Below are positions 1 to 12,987 of a stretch of DNA of 64,000 nt, piece after piece; position 1 is the stretch's first letter; every line of letters starts with the position of its first letter. The stretch spans positions 1 to 64,000 of the forward strand of contig NW_026706252.1 in assembly GCF_029867415.1 (NCBI RefSeq). Direction: 5' to 3'. The notes beneath the pieces are model-generated. The model was given only the letters and a program-made list of their open reading frames with translations. It made no database searches and was not told the origin of the DNA. Both the position numbers and the translations under genes were made by a program. The stretch is from Vicia villosa (Eukaryota; Streptophyta; Magnoliopsida; Fabales; Fabaceae).

Positions 1-57
1 CTTCTTTTTTCTTTGCCTCATTTGGGCTTACAAGACAGAAATAAAATAAATGATCCT

Positions 58-1401
58 TCAGGTCTCCCGTGGACGCTTTCTCTTTGCCCCCAGGAATGTG
101 TTGATCTGCTGTTCTTCTTGAAGCTGTCCGGTGAGCTCCAATATCCTTCTTTCATAGTCCTGACAGTATGATCTGAAGGTGTCTCTTTCCTCTTTGAGTT
201 GAACCCAAGATTTTTGCAACTCTTCTAGGTCAGTTGGCATATCCAGGTGTAGAATAACTTGAGGTTCATATCCTTCGACCTCTGGTTCAATAGTCACAGG
301 TAGAACAGCAGGATATGGCATAAGGAGTTTCTGAGCATGAGTGCGGACCCATCTGAGGTAAGGTTCCATAGGGATAGAATTCCATTGCCCCAGAGTTTTT
401 CTTTCTATTCTATAGACACTGCCCCATGCATGTATGAACCTTCGTCGGTGTCTATGAGAATCATTCTCGTAATCAAACACAATGCCACGGATAATCATGT
501 CATGAGGACCGTTGCTCCTTGCATATCCGAATTGGCGTAGAGCTAAAGAGGGATTGTAAGTGATGCCTCCTTTGATGCCAAGGAGTGGCACATTAGGGTA
601 CTCTCCACAATGATCAATGATAGTAATGTCTCTTTGAAAGAAGTTGTTCCACCGGATATCTGAATGAGACAAAGACATAATCCTGCGAGACCATTGCATT
701 CTTTGTTCATTTCTCAACACTGATCGGGGAAGATGAAATGTAAACCACCTAGCCAGTAGTGGTATACAGCACATGAGAGTTCCTCATTTCTTCATGGTAC
801 GAGTGTGTAGAGAATGTAGATTGTCTCCCAGCAATGTTGGTACCGGGTTACGGATTAGGAAAAGGTTGATGATGTGTACACTTATGAACTGGTCAGGATT
901 TGGGAATAAAACCAACCCATAGATCAAAAGTGCCATAACTTCCTCAAAAGCTGGATAACTTTTGTTTTCTAGCAGTAGTCGAGCCTTTTCCAACAAGAAC
1001 TTGGCAAGCAAACCCTTAACTCCACTCTTTGTTTCCCAATTGGACTCGATTTCTGATTTCCGCAGATGTAAAGCAGCAGCAATGACTTCAGGTTTTGGAA
1101 TCCTTTCTAAACCAGTGAAAGGTAATCGATTTCGAACAGGCAATCCAATTAGTTCAGAGAATTCTTCCAAAGTGGGTACCAACTGGTAATCAGGAAAGGT
1201 AAAGCAATGATGTTCAGGGTCAAAGAACTGGAACAGGACCCGTATCATGTCTTCTTCAAATTTTGAGGTAACCAAATGGAGTAGGTGACCATGCCTTTCA
1301 GTGAATTGAACATTCCTGGGGAATTCTGACACTAAGTCTTTTAGTTCAGATGGTACCGTTGAGATGTTGATTCGGATGTAATCTTTGGTGGCGGGAGCCA
1401 T
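58..1401 (-). pseudogene. Ogre ORF1 protein of element A (one in-frame stop)
   Basis: This is the extra ORF that Ogre elements carry before gag. Its function is unknown; it resembles the plant DUF7745 / mobile-domain-like family. I chose the start MAPATKDYIR at 1401 because the frame upstream to 1500 looks like leader. The frame is 448 codons including the final stop (58-60) and is interrupted by one TGA at 784-786. That stop lies where element B has a basic stretch, so it probably arose by a single base change. The N-terminal part has the family-like stretch FPDYQLVPTLEEF, followed by NRLPFTGLERIPK. The C-terminal ~60 residues (DLEELQKSWVQLKEERDTF onward) are charged and heptad-like, probably a coiled coil, and end in KRKR. 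The ORF1 of element B is clearly homologous over its whole length. Confidence 0.8.
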
Positions 1402-2059
1402 TACCTGCAAAAACAAAGGTAACCTCTTTGATCCTTGAAGTGTTTGGTGCAAAAATGATATGCTTATGATGCAAACATGTGGCACACAAAAACAAATCAA
1501 ACAATAGCCTTAGGTTTAAAGGCTTGCATGGAGCTGATAGGTGATACCCTCCCCACTGAAGTTGAGTTGGTTAAAACCTGTCCTAGAATAGTATTCGGGT
1601 TCTATGATCCTTGGAAGTAACATCTCAATACGGCGCTCGAGCGGCCGATCAAAATATTCCTCGAGGATAACTAACTTCGATCAATTTCAAAGCTAGCCAC
1701 TTAATAGGCCACAAGTCAAGTTCAACTAAAAAGGTTCTAAGACAAATTAGTGTTTAATGACATTTCGGAAGCCTAATATACTCCTTGATCGTTTTCAAGG
1801 GACATCAGTATAAACCAAAGTATCGCACTAACGATGACTACCAGATCAACCGTATCGGTACATGCCGTACAGTTTCCTTGGTCTATTGTCATATACTTAA
1901 GGTATCTCGAGATTCGGGTTAGAATCTTTCACACAAGCAAAATACCCAAACAAACCTTTGAAAAAAAATAGAGCAATCAAGTCAAACAATTGAAAACATC
2001 GAAGTGATCTATTCTCTTAAGGTAACCCCTTTTGAAAACATTTTGTTTTTTGAAAGAAT
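1402..2059 (-). other. Leader between PBS and ORF1 of element A
   Basis: This is the untranslated leader of A. I see no coding sequence. It shares short stretches with the leader of B (around 12790-12840, the 'attcgggttag' region), consistent with homology. Confidence 0.6.
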
Positions 2060-2077
2060 TCCCCAGCAGAGTCGCCA
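2060..2077 (-). other. Primer-binding site of element A
   Basis: On the minus strand it reads TGGCGACTCTGCTGGGGA, starting with TGG as expected for pairing to a tRNA 3' CCA end. This is the Ogre-type PBS (tRNA-Arg class in the literature). Four bases (GAAC) separate it from the LTR end CCACA at 2082. Confidence 0.88.
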
Positions 2078-2429
2078 GTTCTGTGGACCTCCGTTTTTTT
2101 AATCCCGGGCCATACCTCTGTTCTGTAGAGATACGTGAACTGACTCTTTTTTAACGCTTAATGCTTTCGCATTTTTGAAAATTCACAGAGTCGCCACCGA
2201 CCTTTTATTTTATCCAATTAAGGAAAGGTTTATAAAAGAAACAGAAAAAAGACCTTTAAGAAATTCTGGGTAAGGGGGTAGGTTATACAAAGGGAAGGTG
2301 TTAGCACCCTTTGTATCCATGGTTATCCATGGGCTCTTAAGTTTGCTTAGCTCACTTGTTTTTCGATCACTTTTCAATTGCTTTAGAATGCTCATATGTG
2401 GTTTCAAATACTTTTGTAAATTGAATTTT

Positions 2430-2545
2430 GTAATGATCCGTGTGTGGATGTATACAAAATGCTTGTTTATCTTTCGAAAGATGTTTTGAAAAGAACGTTA
2501 ACTTTGTAATAATCCGTGTTTGGATGTATACAAAGTATTGTCTTT
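2430..2545 (-). repeat. Two-copy direct repeat in LTR A
   Basis: A ~28-base segment containing 'gtaatgatccgtgtgtgg' and 'atgtatacaaa' occurs twice about 76 bases apart (near 2430 and 2506) with few differences. It lies in the R/U5 part of LTR A. Confidence 0.6.
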
Positions 2546-3925
2546 TTTGAAAGTTTTGTTTTGAAAAACAACAGTGTATGAGAATTTTGTTTGTTTTGAT
2601 TTGAGCAAGCAAACTAGGAGGTCTACCTTGAGTTGTAAGGTCTTTATCCTTATTTCCTTTAAAAATCTATCCTTTCACCGGATATAAACAAAAGGTTCGA
2701 TTTTGTACTCGAAACAGTAGAATTTTGACTTTGATTTTGAAAAGAATGAGAAGGGATTACCTTAAGAGGTGCAAGTGTGATTGTGATTGTATTCAGATAT
2801 TTTATCTTTGAAGTTAGTGATCTAACGGTCCAATTTTATCTTTGACATACACGCAGTTTATATTTGCTGGAAATTAAAATGCGGAAATGTAAAGTGCGGA
2901 AAGTAAATCTACGCTATTACATCGATTGTGCAGGAAATGTAAACTAGCCTATTTACATGAATTTGACATCCTATACATTTATCTAGGAATGTAAATTGCA
3001 AGAAAAATAAAAGGCATGTTTTTGGATTTTTTATGATTGTTTTTAATTATAATTAATGCATGATTAATTAAATTAAAATGAAGAAAAAAGATGAAAATAG
3101 ATTTAAACCTAGAAATTAAGTTTAAAACATGTACAAAATATTTGTCAATTAATTTTAAAGCAAAACTAATTTTTTTTGGAATTTTTGGAATTGATTTGAA
3201 ATTGATTTAAGTTAATTAAAACATAATTATGCAAATAATTATACAAATAATTAAAACTTAAAGATAAAATTATTCAAAATATGTACAAAATTAGTTTATA
3301 ATATATAAACAATATTTTATATAAAGAACAATTTTACACCTTCAGATGGGCTTTTACACCATTCATTTGCAGGTGGTGTAAAAACTCCAATCTTTTACAC
3401 CTGTTAATAATAGCGAATACAAGCAAACATGAGTATAAATTTGGCGCGATGCCATGGTTAAGTTCGTATTGTTCATGCGATTTTGATGGTGCTGTTTAGA
3501 ACTTCTAATTTTGCCTATTTCAGAAAGCCCTAAATTTTAGGTTATGAACCCTAAAATGGTAACTTCGTGTATAAGCGTCTAAAACTTAATTAAAGTTCCA
3601 GAAATGATCTACACACCACACCAAGTCCAAATGTATGTCTACATCGTGCTAGATATGCTTGTGTTATGAGATACAAGTCAGTTTTAGTTTGGACAAATCG
3701 TGACCTGTGTAGCTCGATTCAGTGATGTTTAAGACCTGCAATTGATTGGAATAGTTTCAGTGAAGCTCAGAGATGATGTTTGAATGCTTAGTTTGTATTG
3801 AAATGGACTGAAATTAAAAACTCGAATTTGAATTTTCTTTGAATTTTTTTCAAGTGGTTACAAGTGTATTATGAGTAAGGCTTTGTTTCTGAACTTGTCT
3901 CTTTTGTTACTGAAGCATGCTAGCC

Positions 3926-3933
3926 TATTTATA
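3926..3933 (-). promoter_or_regulatory. TATA-like box of LTR A
   Basis: The minus strand reads TATAAATA followed by GGCTAGCATG, about 2.39 kb into the LTR. Related LTRs B, C, E and I carry the same octamer. I infer a pol II promoter. Confidence 0.5.
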
Positions 3934-6318
3934 AGCATTGAGTGCTTAGAATTGAAGCTAAGAAGCAACTAGTTGCCTTTGTGGAATTCTTGCATTTTTT
4001 ATATTAAAAAAGCTTTGAATTATTGACCAAGTCTTCTTGTCTTCAATGCACCTGCCTTGCTCTTCAATTCTCTGCAGAAAGATGAAGATTCCTTGGGTGA
4101 GTCATGCTTGGAAATCAAGCTACCCATTATCCATCCATTTTCCTTTTAATTTAATCTTAAAATAAGATAAAATCATGCCAAAAATGGATAAAAAAGGTGT
4201 GGGCCTTGTCTTGGTCGTGGGAGGCCCATAATATCATGGAAATGATGTTTGATTGCTGAAAACTTGGCCCCATTTGGAAAAAATACATTTTTGAGCAATG
4301 TTGATTTCATGCATTTTCCCAAAATTTAGCCAACTTCAACAAGGTGTAAATCCCTCAATTTTTGTCATATGAAGGAGATCTTGCATTTTTTGAAACCTCA
4401 AAGAGTCCTCTAACCAATGCCTTTGGCCTCATGTCAAAATGATTTTTGAAGCTCCTTGTGTGTCCTTTTGAAAAAAGTGTCTTTTTGTTGACTTTGAAAA
4501 TGACCTGTAATGCCTTTGGTCATATTTTTCAAATGGTGAATCCAATGACCATGGGATCAATGGCATTTGAAAGATAATTGAATTTCCTTCAAAATAAGCT
4601 TTGGTTTGAATTTTTTGGATGAAGGATGAGAGAGTTATGATCAGTCAAAGTTGAGTTGACTTTTCAGGTAAAAACCCTAATTTTGAATCTTAGGGTTTTG
4701 TTGATTTTTGATCTTTCCTTGATGAATTATGATCATCCAATGATCAAATGATGAATCCTTTGACAAAATATGGACTTTGACAAAAAATTTCATTTTTGAC
4801 TGTCTGTTGACTTTTTTGGTCAAACGGGTCGTCTATTGACTGTTTGAGCTGCTGACGGTGCGTCTGAGCGAATTGAAGTTTGAAAATTTGTATGATGGTA
4901 CTTTGAGATATATGGATGTGTATGGAATCCATTTGAGCTCTCAAAAACTTGTTTCTCCTGTAAAAACAAGAAAACCCTAGTCAGGGACTGTTTATGTAGG
5001 AGACAGTTAAGCGTACCTGATTTTTGTGCAGTGTTGAGTCTCTGCTAATCGCGTGATATTCAGAAGACTTCTAGCACAAAGATCTTGGAATTTTGAATTG
5101 TGAAAGATTGATTTGATTGATGGTACAAAACACTGAGAATTGTACTGCCAGCAGTTTGGCTGTCAACTGACTGTTCAGGTATTGACGTAGCAGTTAGAGT
5201 GAAAAATCAACAGTCAAAGTTAATTTTCTTTTTTGTTGTTTTTGTTTTATGTGAAAAATGAAAGTTATTTACATGACTTGTTAAAAACACAGACATAATA
5301 AATAACTAATATTTACAGTATGCGGGCAAAATTACCGATAATAACCCTGAAAATCATTTAATGCACAGAAATAGGAATATTTGACTGGCAGAAAACACAC
5401 AAAATATTATCTTAGTAATTAAGCAATATTATGACAAATAGTACAACATTTAATACTGACAGTACAAGTATTACATACTATATTGAACAGTACGACGAAT
5501 AAACGGTACATTTAAGAAATAAGAAATACGGCAAATTTTAAGAATGATGGTTAATGACCCATGCTATGAACAATAACATGTAGATGATTGGGAGTGCAAC
5601 CATTGCAGGTCCACACTCTTCAGGACTATGCAGGCAGAAGAAAGTCATGATCACCGTAGCAATGGTGATGACTGTAAGAAACAGTGTCTCTATCCACTTT
5701 GCCATTCTTGTCAGGGAAGAAGAGAAAATAGATATGAGGTAGGAATTTGAAAGATGAGTTAGAATTTGATGTGAGATTTTATGGAAGAAAATGGGAGGTA
5801 TTTATAGAATGGAAAGAAGGATAGAGACGTTGGGGAATGATGTGATTCCGTACAAAAGGAAAATTTGAGTGGAAGTAAGATTTGAAAGAAAGAGTATGAT
5901 AGTGTTGGGAAAAGAGAGATTTGATTTTTGAAAAAGAGATTTGAAAAGATTTTTGAAAATAATGGAATATAGTACAAAAATTAGTGGGAAACAAAAGATA
6001 ATAATAATCTACTTGTTACCAGTACAGTCTGAGTTTCCTGATTCTGCGCCTGCAAAAAGATTTAACTCTGTACCAATTGTGTCAGTACTATTTATCTGTA
6101 AATAAATAAATAACATGTGTGAAGTAATAAACAGTATTTGGCGTTTGCGTAAGAATAAATTCAACTGCAAGCCAAATTACTGTATAAGAAAAATTCTGAA
6201 AACTAAGTGTTTCATATGTTAGGATATTTGTTGAAATAATCCATAATTATATGAGACTCTTAATTTTCAGATTGGAGTTTTCTTGAAAAAAGATGTGGGC
6301 AAATTTTGGGGTATAACA

Positions 6319-6457
6319 CTTGGGCAGGACAAAGAGGGAAACTTTTAAAACAAAGCCCTATACACAAAGTTATTTGGGCGGAACATTTAAAAGCAAAGCC
6401 CTATAAAACATCTCTCTGCTTTGGGCAAGGCAGGAGGTCAAAATAACAGCGAGGTGA
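6319..6457 (-). other. Start of the Ogre gag-pro/pol spacer (putative intron) of B
   Basis: Ogre elements are known to carry a spliced intron between protease and RT. The sequence after the gag-pro stop (minus strand AAAGTAATCACC...) has a possible GT donor right at the stop codon. The acceptor would be left of element A and is not visible. Confidence 0.4.
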
Positions 6458-9400
6458 TTACTTTGAGCGGCGAACAACATTCGGAACGTCGACAGCTTTC
6501 CAGTAGCAACGAACTCCTCTATGTATTATGTATTCAGGAAAATTCTCCTCAGAATTATCTCCAGTATTGACATTGATTGCTGGTCGAGCAGGATTTGAAG
6601 GTCCTGGTTTGTCAACCTTGTTCTTTGTAGAGTTGAAACGGTCTTCTTCTACTTCTTGAAGAGCATAAGACGAGTCACAATCTTCAGAATTTTCAGGATG
6701 CATTTCCCAGTCTTCAGGATGAAGAGACTCATTGTCAGCGACACTTTCTGAGTCAACTGCGGGACCATCTTCCCCTTCATCTTTAAAAATGGCATTTATG
6801 TGATAATAACCATCTTCAGGATTATAAACCTTGGCAGATGCATTGAATCCAAAATCTCCAGTAATTTCAGGTTGCTGAGAAAATTGACAGGGCTGATAAG
6901 CCTCTTCTGGTTGACTATTATATTCAAAGGAATCTCCCCATCCAGTTGGTTGGATATCTTCAATCGCAATCTTTGAACTTTTGGGTGCAGTATATTTCAC
7001 CATATAATCATATTTTCCACTTGGTTGTCCCAAGGTATCCCAAACCTCTGCAAGAATAGGCTCAGTTTCTTTGCCTTTGGATTTCTCTGAAGGAGGATAT
7101 GGTTCTTCCTGAGATATGTATCCTGAGTCATTGAGATAACATTTCCATTCTTCTTCAGTATCGGAGAGACCTTCTTCGATACATTCTTCGATAAGGACAT
7201 TAACCTCTTGAGGAATTGGGTTAAGGAACCCTCCACTAATGAATGTTTCTTTGATCGGACGAGGGGTTTCATCCTTCTTAGTGCAGTTTGAGAATGTTGG
7301 TGAACATCCGAGACCTGCTCTAGTTTCATTCTTGGTAGGGATCACAACTTGCCCCCAGCCAGTGGTAGTTCCATCTTTCACCATTAAGGCTTGTTCTCCA
7401 CTTATCGTTACCAATTTTCCATTTGTTACAAATTTTAACTTTTGATGGAGCGTAGAAGTTACTGCCCCTGCTTCATGGATCCATGGTCGTCCTAACAGAC
7501 AGCTATAAGCAGCTTGAATGTCCATGACTTGGAAAGTGATTTGAAATGTATGTGGGCCAATTGTCATGGGAAGGTTGACTTCGCCGATAACAGATTTTCG
7601 CGAACCATCAAATGCTTTGACTACTACACCACTGAATTTCATAGGCATTCCTTGGTAAGATAAACGAGCAAGAGTCGTCTTTGGCATCACATTCAAGGAA
7701 GATCCGGTGTCTACCAATACATTGGACAAAGAGTCTGACTGACAGTTCATAGAAATGTGCAAAGCAAGATTGTGATTTTTACCCTCCTCGGGGAGTTCTT
7801 CATCACAGAAGCTTAAATTGTTGCAAGCTGTTATGTTGGCTATTATCCCATCAAAATGGTCAACAGTCAGATCATGATCTACAAAAGCTTGATCCAAGAA
7901 CTTCATCAGGGCTTCCCTGTGGGCTTCAGAGTTTAAAAGCAATGAAAGTATCGAGATCTTCGAAGGAGTCTGCATAAGCTGATCCACAATCTTGTATTCA
8001 CTTCTTTTGATAAGTTTCAAAATTTCATCAAAGTCAGGATTGACAGTGGTTCCACTGGATTGACCAACGTCAGTGTTTGTATTACTGACAGGAGTTTCCA
8101 CAGGATTCCCTACTGGTGTATTAACAGGATTTTGCCCGGTAGCAGGAGCAACAGGCTGCTTTGGAGGTAGTGGAGTATACACACGTCCACTTCTTGTTAC
8201 TCGACTCACATCAGCGATGTTTACGACAGATGAAAGAGTAGGTAAAGGAACTTCTTGTCCATTCTTTATCATTGTTGCATTGTAGTTGTATGGAACTGCC
8301 TTGTCAGAGTCATAAGGAACAGGTCCAGGTAGACAAATGATCAAAGGAGTAATAGGAACCTTCGGCTTGTTGTAAGTAACTTCCATGCGCTCAGGCATGT
8401 TGAAATGAGGAACGATGACGTTAACTTTAGGCATTTCCGAGTTGATATCTGAGACTAAAAGCTCATGCGGATAACATCCTATCATGTTAACTTCATTTTC
8501 ATCCCTATTTCTGTAGATCTGAATAGTACCATTATCCAACAGTACTTGGAGATCTCTTCTCACAATCGAACATCCGTGAGGATCTACACAACATATGCTA
8601 CAAGAATCATAGTGATGCAGGCGAAAACTCGGCCCTCGACAGAGAGTAGCGTGCATTTGTACCAAATCTGCTCTTGAGAAATTGATATTATAGACTCGGT
8701 ATAGACCAGGACATCCATACACCATGTTTACAACATGCCCTCCATGATTGGGCAGCGGATTTGCTTGCACATTTGGATTCAAATTTCTGAAAGAGAGGAG
8801 ATTAGATCTAACCAACCTCTGAACTTCATATTTCAAGGCTATGCAATGCTCAAGATCATGGCCAGGTGCTCCTTGATGATAAGGGCATGAGACCTCAACT
8901 TTGTACCACCATGGGAGTTTCTCAGGTACTGGTGGTGGTGCTTTAGTTTGAACAAGACCTCTTTCAATCAAATCAAGGTACAATTCTGTGTAAGTCATCG
9001 GAATCGGATCAAACTATGGAGCTCTTTGCACACGATTCTGATTATTGTTAAACTGCTGAGCCTGTGGTCGAGGCTGTTGTTGAAACTGCGGGGTAAATCC
9101 CAGATTCGGTGCTGTATTAACGGCTGGTGCGATAGCGGCTACTTGTCGTTGACGATTGACATTTCCTCTTGGCCTCCCTTGGGATACCATGTCAACACTT
9201 TGTTCCTTCTTCTTTGGGAAACCACTTCCGAACTTTTTGGTTCCGCTTGAAGATCCACCTTCTTTAGTTAGACGTCCGGTTCGGACTCCTTCTTCTAAAC
9301 ACATCCCCATGTTTACCATTTCGGTGAAATCACTTGGAGCACTAGCAATCATGCGTTCATAGTAAAACGGGCCAAGAGTATTCAAGAAGATCTTTGTCAT

Positions 9401-10348
9401 CTCTTTCTCTTTTAACGGTGGATTAATCTGAGCAGCAGTTTCTCTCCATCGTTGGGCATATTCTTTGAAAGCTTCATGGTCTTTCTGAGCCATGGATCAA
9501 AGATGGTCTCTGTCTGGAGCCATATCCGAGTTATACTTGTATTGTCGGACAAAGGCCTCACCTAGGTCATTGAATCTTCGAATATTAGTGCTATCCAAGC
9601 CTGTGTACCACTTCAGTGCGGCACCAGTCAAACTGTCTTGAAAGTAATGGATAAGCAACTGATGATTATCTGCATAAGTAGACATCTTCCTAGCATACAT
9701 CACAAGATGACTTTGTGGACAAGAACTACCTTTGTACTTCTCAAAGTCAGGGACCTTGAATTTAGCAGGTATTTGTACACTGGGAACCAAACATAGTTCC
9801 TGGGCATTCTTTCCAAACAAATCTTTTCCACGGATAGCATTAACTTCCAGCTGCATCTTGTTAAACTGCTCTTGGAGATCCCCCACAAGATTACGCTGAT
9901 TTATGCTATCATCCTGATCATGATAAATCTCATTGCCACCATAAGGAACTGTGTGAACCGTAGGGGTCGGAACTGTCATAGTGGGTTGAGAAAGTGCCAT
10001 AGTGATTTGGGAAAAAGTTACCCCCGAATGTGGAATAAACGCCGAACCTTGTGTAGCAGGCGCTTCAGTTATGGTTGTTTGAACCCCAGAGAAATTATGG
10101 CGAAAACCTGCACCAAAGCTGAAAGGCGGGCCCCAACCTTCTGGCATGGAGAAAGATGGAATGCTGAACGCAACTGTAGAAACTGGAGTAGTGACTTTAG
10201 ATGTCACTGTTGCTTGACTGTTTGGTGGCGGCGGCTGATTCTGTGCGGCCATTAAGGAGTCAACCAGAGTAGTGAGACTTTCCAACTTTTCCTGAAGGGT
10301 GGTCACTGTACCACGAAGCTCAATATTCTCTTGTTCAGAGTGTTCCAT
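6458..10348 (-). pseudogene. Ogre gag-protease polyprotein of element B (two stops)
   Basis: One frame of 1,297 codons begins MEHSEQENIE at 10348 and ends in TAA at 6458-6460. It encodes the capsid precursor and aspartic protease, which form the cytoplasmic particle and process its proteins. Residues 1-60 look helical or coiled. The retrotransposon gag core lies near residues 205-420. A zinc-knuckle-like motif CPYHQGAPGHDLEHC is at about 488-502, as is usual in Ogre gag. The protease active site DTGSS is at about 880-884, with the later LLGRPWIH motif also present. Two stops break it: TGA at 9497-9499 (codon 284) and TAG at 9014-9016 (codon 445). The same frame continues after both, and there are no frameshifts. 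The C-terminal ~250 residues are acidic and not recognisable. Confidence 0.88.
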
Positions 10349-10657
10349 TACTCTTCTTCTGCTTGAACGAGTATTGTATCTATGATCTGATTGCGAGCGC
10401 GGTCGAGAAACTTTGAGACGCGACAGCTTGACGATCTATTGGAGAAAGATCCAAAAGATGAGACTCTATACAACGGACTCGATATGCAGAATGATGTATG
10501 CAAAAAAGAAATTTATGATTTTTCCAAATATTTTAAAGATTATTTCCTTACAAACATTGGAACACAAACTATTCTTTTATTGAATAAATGGGAAATGTTA
10601 CAACATTGGAGCATAGCTCCTTATAAAAGCAAATGATAAATAAAAATCTAAACAATC
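10349..10657 (-). other. Spacer between ORF1 and gag-pro of element B
   Basis: This is about 310 bases with no convincing coding sequence. ORF1 and gag-pro are thus separate frames on the same transcript. How gag-pro would be translated is not evident. Confidence 0.55.
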
Positions 10658-12181
10658 CTAAGCATCTTCATCAGACGAAGAACCAAATGCATTGTGCAGC
10701 TTGAGCTTCATGATTTTTTTCCCATAGTAAGATTTCAATTCGGCCTTTTCGGTCCTCAGTTTGTCAACAACATTCTTCCAATCATCAGGAGTCGGAGCGT
10801 TGCTTGTTGAGCCTTCAAGATTTTTCTTACTTTCTTTGATGTACCTCTTGATTGCAGCGTCTTTCTAACGAATCTTCTCATCTTTGCTCATGAGCCATCC
10901 ATCTTGATAATAGAGAGTTTCTTCGTGATCTTTCACTCTTTTCTTCAACTTTCTATTTTCCACATCAGTTCTACGAAACTTTTCTTCCCAAGCATCTTTT
11001 TCTATCCTCATCTTGGCTAAAGTGTCTTGGTATTCCTCCATAGCGGGAATGTTGGATCGTTGAGATACTGCAGGAAACATGGGTTTTTCATAAGCATAAT
11101 GCATTTGGAACTCCTTTGCTCTTTTCTTTACCCAGCAGGTGTAGGAGTCCATGGAAATACAATTTCTTTCCTCACCTTTTTCTTTCCATCGGACGTCGTA
11201 CCAAGCTCTCACCATTCTTGCTTTCAACCTTTGAGGATTATCCCCTTCTCGGTAGAAGTAACCTTCCACTGAGGGACCAATAGGTTTAGTTGAATTTGCA
11301 TACCCGAGTTGTCATCGGGCTAGGACCGGATTGTAGTTAATTCCTCCTTGTGTACCAATGAGGGGTACGTTGGCGAACTCCCCACAACTATCAATGGTTT
11401 CTGTACCACAGCGAGCCAAGGTATACCAATGAATATCATTATTAGTAAGAGACATAAGTCTTCGAGGCCAACGCAAGCCTTCTCGGTTTTCTGTGAAAGT
11501 AGGAGACTCAGGTAAGTGTGAAACAATCCATTTGAACAACAATGGTGCACAACATACAATGATTCCACCGCCTTGGCGATTCCTATGATGGACAGAGAAA
11601 TACATGTCACCAAGCAAAGTCGGAACAGGATTTCCAATCAGAAAAATCTTTATGGCATTGATATCAACAAAGTTGTCGACATTGAGAAACAGAACCAACC
11701 CATAGATGAGCAAGGCTAGTATAGCTTCAAAAGCTGTCATGCTACCAGTTTCGATGAAATCAAAGGCTTTCTTTGTTAGGAAGTGTGAGGTTAAACCCTG
11801 GAGGTTTCCTTTGGTAGTCCAATTACTCTCTACTTCAGACTTCTTCATGTGTATACTTGCTGCAATGACGTGTGACTTAGGAATGGCTTCCAAACCATTG
11901 AAGGGTATTTTGTCAGACACAGGAATACCCAAAAGATTGGCATATTCTTCCAAGGTCGGTACCAACTGGTAGTCTGGAAAGGTGAAACATCGGTAGACGG
12001 GATCATAGAACTGAACCAGAGTTTTGAGAAGTCCTTCATCAACATGAGTGTTCAGGATAGGCAAAAGCTTTCCATAACTTTTCCTAAAATCGGCAGGATC
12101 TTGTATAAAAGATGCTAACTCTATCAGTTTTTCCACATCAGGTGCTTTGAAACCGTACTTTTTGGTATACCTTTTTTCCAT
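10658..12181 (-). pseudogene. Ogre ORF1 protein of element B (two stops)
   Basis: This is the homologue of the ORF1 in element A. It starts MEKRYTKKYGFK at 12181 and ends in TAG at 10658-10660, giving 508 codons with the stop. Two premature stops lie in frame: TGA at 11312-11314 (next to an Arg codon, where A keeps Arg-Gln) and TAG at 10865-10867. The N-terminal ~230 residues carry the conserved block FPDYQLVPTLEEYANLLGIP and later GGINYNP. Residues beyond ~350 (EEYQDTLAKMRIEKDAWEEK onward) look like a coiled coil, and the tail is acidic (SSSDEDA). The family matches plant DUF7745-type proteins. The role is unknown; a structural or targeting function is only a guess. Confidence 0.82.
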
Positions 12182-12969
12182 AACTTAATCCTATAATGTT
12201 TGCAAAGAAAATTCTCTAAATTTTTTGGAAAAATCATGTTTTTATGGAAAAAGATGGGTTTTTTAATGAATGTATGAATGCATGGATGCATGGATGCCAC
12301 ATATTCAAACATGGTAAAGCAAACATGGTGGCGCAAACATGGTAACGCAAACATGGTAACGCAAATATGGTAACACAAACATGGTAATTCACACAAGTTC
12401 AAAGGTCCAGCGTCAGGAGCATGAGGTCAGAGAACCAAAAATGGGATAGTTCTAGTTAATCACCTGCACAACATGTTCTACTGATACGTCAGAGTCTACA
12501 TTTTTCTTTCGGATATTACCGGCTTTCCACAATTAAGCTCATGAGCCAGCAATATTCTCAAGAAAAACTCGTCTGAGTGTGGTTCTCCGCATGACAACTA
12601 ATCCAAGTCTTCACCTGAATAGTTTCTGCACCACAACCTAATAAGGCCAGGATGGGTTGGGGTTCTACGGCCAACTCAGCTTCTACAGTTCAATGAAAGT
12701 AATAATGTCTTCGCTACGAAACATGCTAAACATATATTACCAACAAGGAACCTCCACTGAGCGGAAGGATTCTCACGTACGCCTGTACATGACTATACTC
12801 TCCACCTAATTCTTATGTGTACTTAATTCGGGTTAGGATTTGTCCACAATGTATCACTTGTAACAGAACCACACATGTAATAGAACCAGAACCACACATG
12901 TAACAAAAAATGAAATGAAAAATATAGAAAATAGAATTAACCCTTCCTTTGGAAACAATAAAAAGATGG
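12182..12969 (-). other. 5' leader of element B
   Basis: This is the untranslated leader between PBS and ORF1. It contains a short tandem repeat (12311-12385). An upstream ATG frame (12402 to 12124) reads through that repeat and overlaps the ORF1 start in another frame. Confidence 0.6.
12311..12385 (-). repeat. Minisatellite in the leader of B
   Basis: About five copies of a ~15-base unit (plus strand 'gcaaacatggtaac') stand in tandem with one- or two-base changes. Each copy contributes an ATG on the minus strand. Confidence 0.75.
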
Positions 12970-12987
12970 TCCCCAGTGAAGTCGCCA
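12970..12987 (-). other. Primer-binding site of element B
   Basis: The minus strand reads TGGCGACTTCACTGGGGA, six bases after the LTR end GCGACA at 12994. It is a near-match to the A site and to published Ogre sites. Confidence 0.88.

Larger units (their letters stand above)
1..6318 (-). mobile_element. Ogre-type Ty3/gypsy retrotransposon A, 5' part
   Basis: Read on the minus strand, this holds a 5' LTR (6318 to 2082), a PBS (2077 to 2060), a leader and ORF1 (1401 to 58). Gag-pol and the 3' LTR must lie beyond the left edge. A long LTR, a tRNA-type PBS TGGCGACTCTGCTGGGGA and an ORF before gag are known hallmarks of Ogre elements. The LTR starts TGTTATACCCC at 6318 and directly abuts the region downstream of the gag-pro ORF of element B, so A inserted into B. 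The target duplication cannot be checked because the other end is outside the window. Confidence 0.85.
2082..6318 (-). repeat. 5' LTR of Ogre element A
   Basis: The LTR is about 4.24 kb, running TGTTATACCCC (6318) to CCACA (2082), with borders set by the PBS on one side and the TG start on the other. A TATA-like box lies at 3926-3933. The short ORFs inside it are chance frames in AT-rich DNA. LTR fragment D (26901-29173) belongs to the same family. A PBS-like 11-mer lies inside U5 at 2186-2196. Confidence 0.85.
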
